23,634 nt of DNA from RGIG7378 sp964500525. GTDB lineage: Bacteria; Bacillota; Clostridia; RGIG7378. The translations under genes and the position numbers were made by a program. Shown here in pieces: positions 1 to 6,750 of this stretch. The stretch covers positions 1-23,634 of the forward strand of contig CAZCOE010000100.1 in assembly GCA_964500525.1 (NCBI GenBank), given 5' to 3'. The notes under the pieces were generated by a model. That model was not told the origin of the DNA. It searched no databases and worked only from the letters and a program-made list of their open reading frames with translations. Positions within the stretch are counted from its first letter, which is position 1, and every line of letters starts with the position of its first letter.

Positions 1-59
1 GATTTATAATCCCAATATGCAGCAGAACGGTGAATTATTGTGTTTGTTCTTAGTTCTAC

Positions 60-88
60 TTGATAGAGGGGATAAAAACGGGTATAAT
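60..88 (+). promoter_or_regulatory. sigma-A-type promoter of the HipA-like kinase gene
   Basis: A -35 box TTGATA (60-65, five of six consensus bases) is followed by a 17-base spacer and a perfect -10 box TATAAT (83-88). Transcription should start near 95, just before the ribosome binding site at 101-107. This excludes the TTG at 60 as start codon of the gene, since it lies in the -35 box. It also suggests the kinase gene is transcribed on its own rather than from an upstream antitoxin gene. Confidence 0.75.
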
Positions 89-113
89 TTCAAGGATAAC
101 GGGGAGGTGCAAT

Positions 114-1649
114 ATGGAACATAAAGACGGTCTTGCCCGAATAACGGAACTATCCTCCAAGATAAGTGAACTGCCGAAAGGCTATATTTCAAAAAAAACG
201 GTCAGTGGTATTGTATACTTCTACCATCAGTGGACGGAGGGCGGTGCCAAACAAAGCCGCTATCTTCACGACGATGAGGTGGAAGTCATCTCTGCTCAAA
301 TCGAAGAACGAAAAAAGCTGCAAACAGAACTGAAGGAAGTCAAGGCTGGAATGACACGTCGGCCAAAACTCCGACAGATTGATGAACAAGGAAACGAGGA
401 GACTCATATTAACTGCACCTTAATGCACAAACGAATTGCCGTTGCCGAGCTGGAATTTGACAATGATACGGGATCCATTCAGAAAATTGGGACGGTCTAT
501 GCTCCTGAACACCTTCCTCTGGGCGTACCGATCAGGAGAGGAATTACCGACCGCAAAGCACTCAACGAATGGTGGACGGACAGATCAATTCCCGCAAGCC
601 GTTCCGGTGTCAGAGAGGCTCTTGAAACGCTGGATATCACAAGCACAAGAATGCTTCTGATCAAATGCTACGGACTAAGCCTCTCGGATCAGTATTGGAT
701 CTGTCCTGAAGGCTCCGGTCTCATATGGGAGAATGTCAACTTCTTTCATAACGGATTTTCCGACGATATCGGTAACGTGCTGTTCGGCTCAAACAAGAAG
801 CCTAGCAATACCCTGGACTTCTCGTCTCCCGATAACACGTCAGACGGTAACCTGAAAAAGAGGTGGAAGATCATCGACGGGAAGCGGTGCCTCGTCAAAG
901 GCGGTTCCAATCCGTTCCGTCAGCAGCCACTGAATGAAGTCATCGCTACTGAGATTATGAAACGTCTCCACATTCCTCATGTACCCTACACTGTAACGTG
1001 GAACAAGGGAGTACCCTATAGCATCTGTGAAGATTTCATCGACGAGAACACAGAGCTGATTCCTGCATGGCGAATCACCCTGACGCAGAAACAGGACAAC
1101 AGCACTTCTCGCTATCAGCATTTCATAAATTGCTGTAATGCTCTTGGCATTCCCGGAGTGGAAGAATTCCTGGATAGGATGATTACACTGGATTATATCA
1201 TCGCCAACGAAGACAGGCATCTGAACAACTTCGGTGCTATAAGAAACGCGGAAACCCTCGAATGGATCGGTATGGCTCCAATTTACGACAGTGGATCCTC
1301 ACTGGGCTATGATAAGATCACTTCTACCATGAAGAATTCAAGAGAATACGCATGCAAGCCATTTAAGAAGCATCACGAAGAGCAGCTCAAGCTTGTGTCG
1401 TCCTTTGATTGGGTTGATTTCGCAAAGCTGTCTGATGTACAGGAGATCATCACAAGTATCCTTTCCGATGAGAACGCATCAGACTATATGGATGAAGCGC
1501 GAATAAGAGTGATTGCGGAACTGACAGAACGCAGAATCCGAAACATCGAATCCCTTGCAATGTCTCATACCAGAGTCCAGAGCATCACCACTGAGGACGA
1601 CGTGGAAGAAGATATCGCTGAAGACTACGGCCCCAAAATGGAAATGTGA
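114..1649 (+). CDS. HipA-like serine/threonine kinase with N-terminal extension
   Basis: This 511-residue protein resembles HipA-family kinases, which phosphorylate protein targets; in classical HipA the target is a glutamyl-tRNA synthetase. Visible kinase features are a probable ATP-binding lysine in LVKGG (K262), the catalytic loop NEDRHLNN (N365, D367, N371/N372) and a metal-binding YDSG (D392). The first 80 or so residues (LPKGYISKK, YFYHQW, then a charged helix) look like a DUF6788-type small domain that usually stands alone in Firmicutes; this assignment is from memory. The middle segment (about 100-230, with GLSLSDQYW) is not the usual HipA N-terminal subdomain. The start at ATG 114 is chosen because GGGGAGG lies 6 bases upstream and the promoter covers the longer alternative. 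No HipB-like antitoxin is seen; only 59 bases lie upstream. The C-terminus is acidic. The target is unknown. Confidence 0.8.
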   Translation: MEHKDGLARITELSSKISELPKGYISKKTVSGIVYFYHQWTEGGAKQSRYLHDDEVEVISAQIEERKKLQTELKEVKAGMTRRPKLRQIDEQGNEETHINCTLMHKRIAVAELEFDNDTGSIQKIGTVYAPEHLPLGVPIRRGITDRKALNEWWTDRSIPASRSGVREALETLDITSTRMLLIKCYGLSLSDQYWICPEGSGLIWENVNFFHNGFSDDIGNVLFGSNKKPSNTLDFSSPDNTSDGNLKKRWKIIDGKRCLVKGGSNPFRQQPLNEVIATEIMKRLHIPHVPYTVTWNKGVPYSICEDFIDENTELIPAWRITLTQKQDNSTSRYQHFINCCNALGIPGVEEFLDRMITLDYIIANEDRHLNNFGAIRNAETLEWIGMAPIYDSGSSLGYDKITSTMKNSREYACKPFKKHHEEQLKLVSSFDWVDFAKLSDVQEIITSILSDENASDYMDEARIRVIAELTERRIRNIESLAMSHTRVQSITTEDDVEEDIAEDYGPKMEM

Positions 1650-1732
1650 CAATACAGCATAGATTTTAGCTTTACGATGTTCCTTATATCGTTAAAAAGG
1701 AATATTGTTCTTGTAAAACTTGCCAAATATAC

Positions 1733-1761
1733 TTGATATTATTCCTAATTTGCAGTATACC
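1733..1761 (+). promoter_or_regulatory. possible promoter of the fic gene
   Basis: TTGATA (1733-1738), a 17-base spacer and TATACC (1756-1761, four of six) lie in the 218-base gap between the kinase and fic genes. The gap is otherwise AT-rich, with a weak 6-bp inverted repeat (TTCCTT/AAGGAA) soon after the kinase stop codon. The -10 box is imperfect, so this is tentative. Confidence 0.4.
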
Positions 1762-1798
1762 TAATGTGCATTAGCGTAAGTGCGTCGGAGGCGATAAT

Positions 1799-1831
1799 AT
1801 GGCTGACAGAACCTCTATACGTTATTGGTAG
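1799..1831 (+). other. 10-codon open frame with its own ribosome site, before fic
   Basis: ATG at 1799 is preceded by GGAGG (1787-1791) with a 7-base spacing and reads MADRTSIRYW before TAG. It lies between the possible promoter and the fic start, so it would be in the fic leader. It may be a leader peptide or the relic of a deleted gene. It could also be chance, because such short frames are common. Confidence 0.2.
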
Positions 1832-1867
1832 CCTGGAGAATAAGAGTGTGGATTGGGAGGCAGCCAA

Positions 1868-2776
1868 GTGGAATATATAAAAGTATCAAAAGCAGCAGAA
1901 AAATGGGATTTGTCTGCCCGGCGTGTGCGCATTCTCTGCGCTGAGGGCAAGATTCCCGGAGTGATCCGCAAAGGTAATCTGTATATGATCCCCGCAGGCG
2001 CTGAAAAGCCCCGTGACGGTCGTTTCAAAGCACCTAGTGTTTTCGAAGAAATCCAGCGCAAGAAAGAATTGCTTTCCTCCTTGCGGCCGCTGACCCAGGG
2101 AGAGGTCCAACGGCTGCTTGAGGAATTCATGGTGGAATTTACCTATAACTCCAATGCCATTGAAGGTAATACGCTGACTTTGAAGGAAACAGTAATGGCC
2201 CTTGAGGGCATGACGATCGATCAAAAGCCGCTCAAGGATTACATGGAGGCTATTGGCCACCGAGATGCGTTTCTGTTTATGCTGGATATCGCGTCGAAAG
2301 AAATTCCTCTGTCAGAAAGCGTCATCAAACAGATTCACTCCCTCGTTCTGATTGACCGTCCAGAAGATAGAGGCACGTTCCGCCGGATTCCTGTCCGCAT
2401 CATGGGCGCATGCACTGAACCGGTGCAGCCGTATCTGATTGAGCCTAAAATCACAGACCTTCTGGCAACGAATGAAGAGCGCAAATCAAAAATGGGAACA
2501 ATCCAGCGTATTGCCCGATTCCATCTTGAGTTTGAGGGCATTCACCCGTTCATCGACGGCAACGGCAGAACAGGCCGCTTGATTCTCAATCTCGACCTGA
2601 TCCGAAACGGCTACCCGCCCATCAACATCAAGTTCGCCGACCGCAAAAAGTATTACGACGCATTTGATGAATACTATAGCAGCGGTGATGCTAATAAAAT
2701 GACTGAGCTTATCGCCGGGTATGTCAATGAGGGTTTGGAGGAGTATATAACTGTATTGAATGGGAATGCACGTTGA
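1868..2776 (+). CDS. Fic-family protein adenylyltransferase with N-terminal helix-turn-helix
   Basis: The 302-residue product carries the complete Fic core motif HPFIDGNGRTGR at 226-237, with catalytic H226. Fic enzymes transfer AMP from ATP to hydroxyl groups of target proteins. An inhibitory helix motif S95-x-x-x-E99-G100 (in SNAIEGN) precedes the core, as in self-inhibited Fic proteins whose glutamate blocks ATP. Residues 1-50 form a MerR/excisionase-like helix-turn-helix, so the protein may bind DNA, perhaps its own promoter (inference). The start is GTG at 1868, because GGGAGG (1855-1860) is 7 bases upstream; the in-frame TTG at 1853 overlaps that ribosome site. The TGA stop lies inside an insertion-sequence-like repeat, so the natural C-terminus may have been altered. 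Arginine codons are mostly CGN, unlike the AGG/AGA-rich glucan synthase gene further right, which fits horizontal acquisition. Confidence 0.92.
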   Translation: MEYIKVSKAAEKWDLSARRVRILCAEGKIPGVIRKGNLYMIPAGAEKPRDGRFKAPSVFEEIQRKKELLSSLRPLTQGEVQRLLEEFMVEFTYNSNAIEGNTLTLKETVMALEGMTIDQKPLKDYMEAIGHRDAFLFMLDIASKEIPLSESVIKQIHSLVLIDRPEDRGTFRRIPVRIMGACTEPVQPYLIEPKITDLLATNEERKSKMGTIQRIARFHLEFEGIHPFIDGNGRTGRLILNLDLIRNGYPPINIKFADRKKYYDAFDEYYSSGDANKMTELIAGYVNEGLEEYITVLNGNAR

Positions 2777-2790
2777 CAACTTTTTCAAGG
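2776..2790 (+). repeat. IS-end-like repeat, copy 1
   Basis: ACAACTTTTTCAAGG, preceded by TTG, matches two copies at 4257-4273 and 4289-4306 in the same orientation. The sequence recalls the multiple terminal repeats of IS21-family elements; this is recollection, not a search. No transposase gene lies nearby, so it would be a remnant. The fic stop codon (2774-2776) overlaps its left edge. Confidence 0.6.
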
Positions 2791-2813
2791 ATCAAGTATT
2801 GTGGCTCAACAAG

Positions 2814-2845
2814 GTCATGTCCCCGCAAAGTCATGTCCCCGCAAA
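2814..2845. repeat. two tandem copies of a 16-bp sequence
   Basis: GTCATGTCCCCGCAAA occurs twice with no gap (2814-2829 and 2830-2845). It lies between the IS-like repeat and the terminator hairpin. It may be part of the same decayed element, or a replication-slippage product. Confidence 0.85.
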
Positions 2846-2847
2846 GC

Positions 2848-2885
2848 AAGATGGAGCAGTCTTTAAAAGAGAACTGCTCCATCTT
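2848..2885 (-). terminator. hairpin after the ATPase gene
   Basis: A perfect 13-bp stem (AAGATGGAGCAGT at 2848-2860 with its complement at 2873-2885) and a 12-base loop lie 5 bases beyond the ATPase stop codon. On the minus strand the stem is followed by TTGCTTTG, a weak T tract. It lies between two convergent genes and may stop transcription from both sides. Confidence 0.6.
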
Positions 2886-2890
2886 CGTAC

Positions 2891-4213
2891 TTAGTTTTCG
2901 GTTAGGAGAAATGCCATATACAGTGGTAAAGTCAGTATCTGCGCGGACCGTCCAACATTATAGTCACCAAGTTTAATCAAATGATTCACATGATATTTTT
3001 CAGGATGCTGCAAAATTGTCCTGGCACTCTTGGTATTGCCGGAGACCGCTTTAACTTCAACCAATGTGCATTCTCCCATGTAACGCAGCACAAAATCAAC
3101 TTCAAGTCCGGAGTCTTTGCGGAAGTAGTAAAGCTTGCGCCCCATTTTAGAAAAGATATCTGCAATCAATCCCTCAAATATTGCACCCTTATATCCAAAG
3201 AGATTACCTTGCAAAATATCATACTGAGTACCGTCTTCAAGCATGGCAACAAATAGTCCAATATCACGCATATATACCTTAAAGATATCCTGTTCTGCAT
3301 TTCCGTCCAATGGTAGTTCTGTAATATAGAGATTATAACAACGAGAAATAATTCCGGCATCCTCGATCCATTGCAGGCTTCCTGCAGATTTTGATGCGGT
3401 CGCACCTTTCTTAACTACAGAGTATTGGAACTTTTTGTTTTCCTTGCTCAGTTGTTTTGGAATAGACTGGAAGCATTCCTTGATAACAGGCTTATCCTTC
3501 TTTTCAGCGTATTTCACCATATCGTCTTCATAGGACCGCAGTATATCCCGTTGAATCTGTAAAACTTCATCCATGCGTTTGGAATTGATAAAGGTCTGTA
3601 CTGCATCGGGCATTCCGCCAACGACCACATACTGCAGCAATAATTCACGTAGTCTCTGATGCAAGGCATCCGGCACAGGAGTCCCGTCAAGCAGATGCTT
3701 TCTAAGCAGCGTAATGATCTGTGTCGAAATACCATTTGCCCACAGGAACTCCTCGAAGTCTAGGGGAGTCATATCAACCACAGTCTCATATCCTACGGGA
3801 ATAGACTTAGGCTCCTTATCACCATATCCTTTTACTCCCAACAAAGAGCCGGTGCCAATCACATCATAGCGACCATCCAGCTTAAAGAATTTCAGCGCTG
3901 TTCTTGCGTCGGGACAATCCTGAATCTCATCAAGAACAAGAATAGTTTTACCGGGTTCGAAAATTGCACCTCGCCCCATCAGCGCAGAAAGCATCATTGT
4001 AATATGGTCAACTTCCAAAGAGCCTGAAAATACAGACGCATACTGCGGATTTTCGAAGAAGTTCAGATAGACAACATGGTCATAATTCTTCTTTGCGAAA
4101 TCTACAACAGAGTAGGTCTTGCCGCACTGTCTACATCCTTTTATTATCAATGGTTTATGGCTTGGCGTGTTCTTCCAGTCCACTAAAGTCTGTTCGATTT
4201 TCCGTTGTAACAT
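2891..4213 (-). CDS. AAA-family ATPase with C-terminal DUF4143 domain
   Basis: The 440-residue protein has a Walker A motif GCRQCGKT (26-33) and a Walker B ILVLDE (91-96), followed by IGTGSLL, a sensor-like segment around 115-125. Its C-terminal part carries D373 and EVK (386-388) in the spacing expected of PD-(D/E)xK nuclease-like folds, matching DUF4143. Such proteins are widespread in anaerobes, often in many copies, and their cellular role is not established; they are linked to mobile or accessory DNA. The start is ATG at 4213, with AGGAGG (4221-4226) 7 bases upstream. It converges on fic and is flanked by the IS-like repeats. It appears intact. Whether it is a nuclease, a toxin-system part or a domesticated element cannot be told from sequence. 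Confidence 0.88.
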   Translation of the reverse strand: MLQRKIEQTLVDWKNTPSHKPLIIKGCRQCGKTYSVVDFAKKNYDHVVYLNFFENPQYASVFSGSLEVDHITMMLSALMGRGAIFEPGKTILVLDEIQDCPDARTALKFFKLDGRYDVIGTGSLLGVKGYGDKEPKSIPVGYETVVDMTPLDFEEFLWANGISTQIITLLRKHLLDGTPVPDALHQRLRELLLQYVVVGGMPDAVQTFINSKRMDEVLQIQRDILRSYEDDMVKYAEKKDKPVIKECFQSIPKQLSKENKKFQYSVVKKGATASKSAGSLQWIEDAGIISRCYNLYITELPLDGNAEQDIFKVYMRDIGLFVAMLEDGTQYDILQGNLFGYKGAIFEGLIADIFSKMGRKLYYFRKDSGLEVDFVLRYMGECTLVEVKAVSGNTKSARTILQHPEKYHVNHLIKLGDYNVGRSAQILTLPLYMAFLLTEN

Positions 4214-4240
4214 AATAACGCCTCCTATCGGTTCAGTGTT

Positions 4241-4269
4241 AGAATATCCGATACTTACAACTTTTTCAA
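4241..4269 (-). promoter_or_regulatory. promoter of the ATPase gene, -35 box inside an IS-like repeat
   Basis: On the minus strand, TTGAAA (4264-4269) is followed by a 17-base spacer and TATTCT (4241-4246). The -35 hexamer belongs to the repeat copy at 4257-4273. Outward promoters formed at insertion-sequence ends are well known, and this fits that pattern. Confidence 0.5.
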
Positions 4270-4306
4270 GGGAGTTTTATTGAAATCTGCAACTTTTTCA
4301 AGGGAC
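4257..4306 (+). repeat. IS-end-like repeat, copies 2 and 3
   Basis: ACAACTTTTTCAAGGGA (4257-4273) and GCAACTTTTTCAAGGGAC (4289-4306) share the core AACTTTTTCAAGGGA and are spaced 32 bases start to start. Copy 1 lies on the far side of the ATPase gene in the same orientation. Closely spaced direct copies at one end recall IS21-type termini. No transposase or second, inverted end was found. Confidence 0.65.
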
Positions 4307-4530
4307 TTTTGACAATAAGCTATATTTTTCCTCAGTACTTATTGCCGGAGAAGGAACACTTATACAGTATATGCAATGAATGACTTTCGAAAACGTAAAA
4401 TTATTGCTTTTTCGAAAGCGACATAGGTTTCGTGGGGCAATTCTCATAGTTGCCCCGCAAATATTTCATAAGCCCTGGCATATATCATCGCTGACAGTTC
4501 CTGTTTTGTGTCTAAGGACACATATGAAAA
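4307..4530. other. non-coding stretch with two inverted repeats beside the tRNA
   Basis: No credible gene is present between the IS-like repeats and the tRNA terminator. There are two dyads. CTTTCGAAAA (4384-4393) pairs with TTTTCGAAAG (4409-4418). GGGGCAA (4434-4440) pairs with TTGCCCC (4450-4456). A smaller one, TGTGTC/GACACA, lies at 4507-4522. None has a proper T tract. They could be recombination or mobilisation sites at the edge of an island, or attenuator remnants. Confidence 0.5.
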
Positions 4531-4554
4531 ATCCGAAAGCCGAGGCTTTCGGAT
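4527..4554 (-). terminator. intrinsic terminator of the tRNA-Ser gene
   Basis: A 10-bp stem, ATCCGAAAGC (4531-4540) with GCTTTCGGAT (4545-4554), has a 4-base loop and is followed on the minus strand by TTTT. It starts 3 bases after the CCA end of the tRNA. Confidence 0.8.
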
Positions 4555-4557
4555 AAT

Positions 4558-4646
4558 TGGCGGAGACGGTGGGATTCGAACCCACGAGCCCCGTAGGGCT
4601 AACGCATTTCGAGTGCGCCCCGTTATGACCGCTTCGATACGTCTCC
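4558..4646 (-). tRNA. tRNA-Ser, anticodon CGA
   Basis: Read on the minus strand, the acceptor arm GGAGACG pairs with CGTCTCC, followed by discriminator G and an encoded CCA. The T arm GTGGG-TTCGAAT-CCCAC is intact. The anticodon stem GCGCA/TGCGT closes the loop CTCGAAA, giving anticodon CGA, which reads UCG. The long variable arm (GCCCTACGGGGCT region) confirms the class II serine type. It has its own promoter and terminator. Its 3' end faces the accessory block, the usual side for integration. Confidence 0.96.
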
Positions 4647-4661
4647 AATTTTGCTCCGGTA

Positions 4662-4690
4662 ATTATAGCACAGAGGCCCTATACCGTAAA
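4662..4690 (-). promoter_or_regulatory. promoter of the tRNA-Ser gene
   Basis: On the minus strand, TTTACG (4685-4690) is followed by a 17-base spacer and a perfect TATAAT (4662-4667). The start would be near 4655, about 8 bases before the mature tRNA. Confidence 0.7.
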
Positions 4691-4776
4691 GGCGATTTAC
4701 TGCTCCCGGGCCGAAATGTCCCTTAGATTAGCCGGCAGAAAGTATTCCCGATTTCGAATAAATCCATTAAAATGTA

Positions 4777-4788
4777 CCTTAGCTAAGG
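4777..4788 (+). promoter_or_regulatory. 12-bp palindrome over a ribosome binding site
   Basis: CCTTAGCTAAGG is perfectly palindromic and shares its right end with the AAGGAG site (4785-4790) of the hydrolase gene at 4798. It might be an operator or be chance. A weak -10-like TAAAAT lies just upstream at 4768-4773, with no good -35 box. Confidence 0.3.
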
Positions 4789-4797
4789 AGAACCAAA

Positions 4798-5223
4798 ATG
4801 GAAAACCACAGATTAATTGAAAACATGATCCACTGGGCCCAGGACAAGATAGGATGCAGAGAGTACGCCGGATGGTGCCTGTCCTTTATTGAAGACGCCC
4901 TGGAAATCAGCAATGACATAGAGATATTTGGAGGAGACTGCGCCCGGGAATCCTATGAGATGTACCGGGATTCCGCCAGGACAGGCCTGCCTGAGAGAGG
5001 CGCCTTTGTATTCTACGACTGTGTGTGCCCATCAGAACAGGGCCCGGTTAATTGGGGACATTGTGGAATCTGCCTGGGAGATGGCAAAATCATTCATGCC
5101 TGGGATGTGGTGAGAATAGATGACTATCTGGATATTGAGAAGCTGACAGCACTGTCGGGGGACCACCCTAAGTATCTGGGGTGGGTGCCCATCCAAAGAG
5201 TTATGGCACAAGAGGATTCATAG
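4798..5223 (+). CDS. small NlpC/P60-like cysteine hydrolase
   Basis: The 141-residue protein keeps the layout of an NlpC/P60 fold: a cysteine at the start of a helix (C27 in WCLSFIEDAL), a histidine in WGHCGICLGDG (H88) and another in IIHAW (H100). Family members cut peptidoglycan stem peptides or other amide bonds. No signal peptide, membrane segment or wall-binding domain is present, so it may act inside the cell or be released some other way. CHAP-like assignment is the alternative. ATG 4798 has AAGGAG 7 bases upstream. It faces the MATE gene with only 11 bases between the stop codons and no terminator visible there. The match is by motif only and C27 as nucleophile is inferred. Confidence 0.7.
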   Translation: MENHRLIENMIHWAQDKIGCREYAGWCLSFIEDALEISNDIEIFGGDCARESYEMYRDSARTGLPERGAFVFYDCVCPSEQGPVNWGHCGICLGDGKIIHAWDVVRIDDYLDIEKLTALSGDHPKYLGWVPIQRVMAQEDS

Positions 5224-5234
5224 CGTATTTGTCT

Positions 5235-6611
5235 CTAATCTGGGGTCAGGACAGGTGATCTGTCCATTTTCCTGAACATCCTGATGATTATTACTATGGC
5301 CAGAATTGACAATATAACCTCTGCAACAGTCTGGGCATAGGCTAATCCATACAGTGGGAAAAGCGTGTTCAGAATAATCAGCGCCGGGATTTCCAGAACC
5401 ACTTTGCGCATTATTGCAAACACCAGGGAATGACCGCCTTTCCCTATGGCCTGGAATACACCCACCACCAGGAAATCCATTGCCAGGAAAGGGGTTGCCA
5501 GACACAGTCCCCGGAGGAAACGGGTGCCATAGGCCACCACGGCGTCATTGTCTATAAATGCCCGGATAATGTTTCCGGAGAAAATGCAGCACAGTACAAC
5601 AGATATGGACAGGAACATAGTAGTCATGACAGCTGTAGTCCTGAAACCGTCCTTCATACGCCTGTGATTGCCGCTGGCGTAGTTGTAGCTGATCAGCGGC
5701 ATGATTCCCTGGGCAAGGCCCAGTGCCACATACATGGGGATCATGTTGATCTTCTGTGAGATGCCCATGGCCGCTATGGCGTCGGGACCGTATGCGGAAG
5801 TGAAGTTGTTCAGCACAGTCATTCCGGTAACGTTAAGCAGATTCTGCACAGAGGCAGGGAAGCCTACCCCAAATACGCCCTTGACAATGTGAGGCTTGAA
5901 GCCGAACATGCGGGGATTAATGCACACCCATGTGGACTTGCGGCGCACATAAATCAATATCAGGAAGTAGGTGCAGGACACAGTGTTGGATATCATTGTG
6001 GCCAGACCGGCACCTGCAGACCCCATATTGAGGCCCCAGGGCATGATAAATATGGGATCCAATACGATGTTGAGCAGGCATCCGGTAATGGTGCCAATGC
6101 CTGCATGCATTGAGCTTCCCTCGGAGCGCACCAGGTTAGCCATAACCACGTTGAGAATGGATGGAACGGCTCCAAATGAGGTAGTCCAGATCAGATAAGC
6201 TCTGGTGGGTTCAATTGTGCTTGGGTCGGCACCCAGCAGGCTCAGCAGGGGATTCATAAAGACTGTGCAGCCAATTGCCAGCATCAGGCCTGAAAACACA
6301 GCGCCATAGAAGCTGAATGCGGAACTCCTGGACACAGTATCAAAATCCTTGCGCCCCATGGCACGACTCATCATGCTGGCTCCGCCGGTTCCAAACAGAT
6401 TGTTCACCGCATTGAAGGCAAGCAAAACCGGTGCAGCCAAGGTAACCGCAGAATTCTGAATCGGGTCGTTGAGCATACCCACAAAATATGTATCTGCCAG
6501 GTTGTAGAGAATCATTACCAGACAGCTGATAATTGTGGGAACTGTCAGTTTGGCAATGGCCCTCATCAAGGGCATCCGCTCGAACAACTCCACCTTGGAA
6601 TTATTATCCAC
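5235..6611 (-). CDS. MATE-family multidrug/sodium antiporter
   Basis: The 458-residue protein is hydrophobic throughout, with about twelve membrane segments in two similar halves. Typical MATE landmarks are NLADTYFVGML near the N-terminus, GTGGASMMSRAMG in the first loop, and PIFIMPWGLNMGSAGAGLAT before the half-way point. MATE proteins export cationic drugs or metabolites in exchange for Na+ or H+; the substrate here is unknown. The start is GTG at 6609-6611, with AAGGAG (6621-6626) 9 bases upstream. It has its own promoter and is separated from the DUF378 gene by a terminator, so it is probably monocistronic. Confidence 0.93.
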   Translation of the reverse strand: MDNNSKVELFERMPLMRAIAKLTVPTIISCLVMILYNLADTYFVGMLNDPIQNSAVTLAAPVLLAFNAVNNLFGTGGASMMSRAMGRKDFDTVSRSSAFSFYGAVFSGLMLAIGCTVFMNPLLSLLGADPSTIEPTRAYLIWTTSFGAVPSILNVVMANLVRSEGSSMHAGIGTITGCLLNIVLDPIFIMPWGLNMGSAGAGLATMISNTVSCTYFLILIYVRRKSTWVCINPRMFGFKPHIVKGVFGVGFPASVQNLLNVTGMTVLNNFTSAYGPDAIAAMGISQKINMIPMYVALGLAQGIMPLISYNYASGNHRRMKDGFRTTAVMTTMFLSISVVLCCIFSGNIIRAFIDNDAVVAYGTRFLRGLCLATPFLAMDFLVVGVFQAIGKGGHSLVFAIMRKVVLEIPALIILNTLFPLYGLAYAQTVAEVILSILAIVIIIRMFRKMDRSPVLTPD

Positions 6612-6651
6612 CTTGTTTCACTCCTTGAATATCTAAAAACATACTCAGTTG

Positions 6652-6680
6652 ATTATACTCTATAGAATCAATAATGTCCC
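6652..6680 (-). promoter_or_regulatory. promoter of the MATE gene
   Basis: Minus-strand GGGACA (6675-6680, four of six), a 17-base spacer and a perfect TATAAT (6652-6657). The predicted start lies about 35 bases before the GTG codon. Confidence 0.55.
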
Positions 6681-6717
6681 CAAGAAAATACCGCAGCACG
6701 AATACGCGATGCGGTAT
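6680..6717 (-). terminator. intrinsic terminator after the DUF378 gene
   Basis: Minus-strand stem of 8 bp (ATACCGCA with TGCGGTAT, arms 6710-6717 and 6688-6695), with further partial pairing in the loop, followed by TTTTCTT. It lies between the DUF378 stop codon and the MATE promoter. Confidence 0.75.
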
Positions 6718-6750
6718 GTCTGTCATTCAGTATATTGCCTGTGGGAATCC

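Noticed and set aside
4558..4646. tRNA-Ser as a proven attachment site of the accessory block.
   Set aside because: No second copy of the tRNA 3' sequence and no integrase gene were seen in the window, so it stays an inference only.
4466..4726. Open frames on both strands over the tRNA (plus-strand product with GGDGGIRTHEP, minus-strand product with VGSNPTVS).
   Set aside because: These are well-known spurious translations of serine-type tRNA genes; the tRNA fold with its promoter and terminator explains the sequence.
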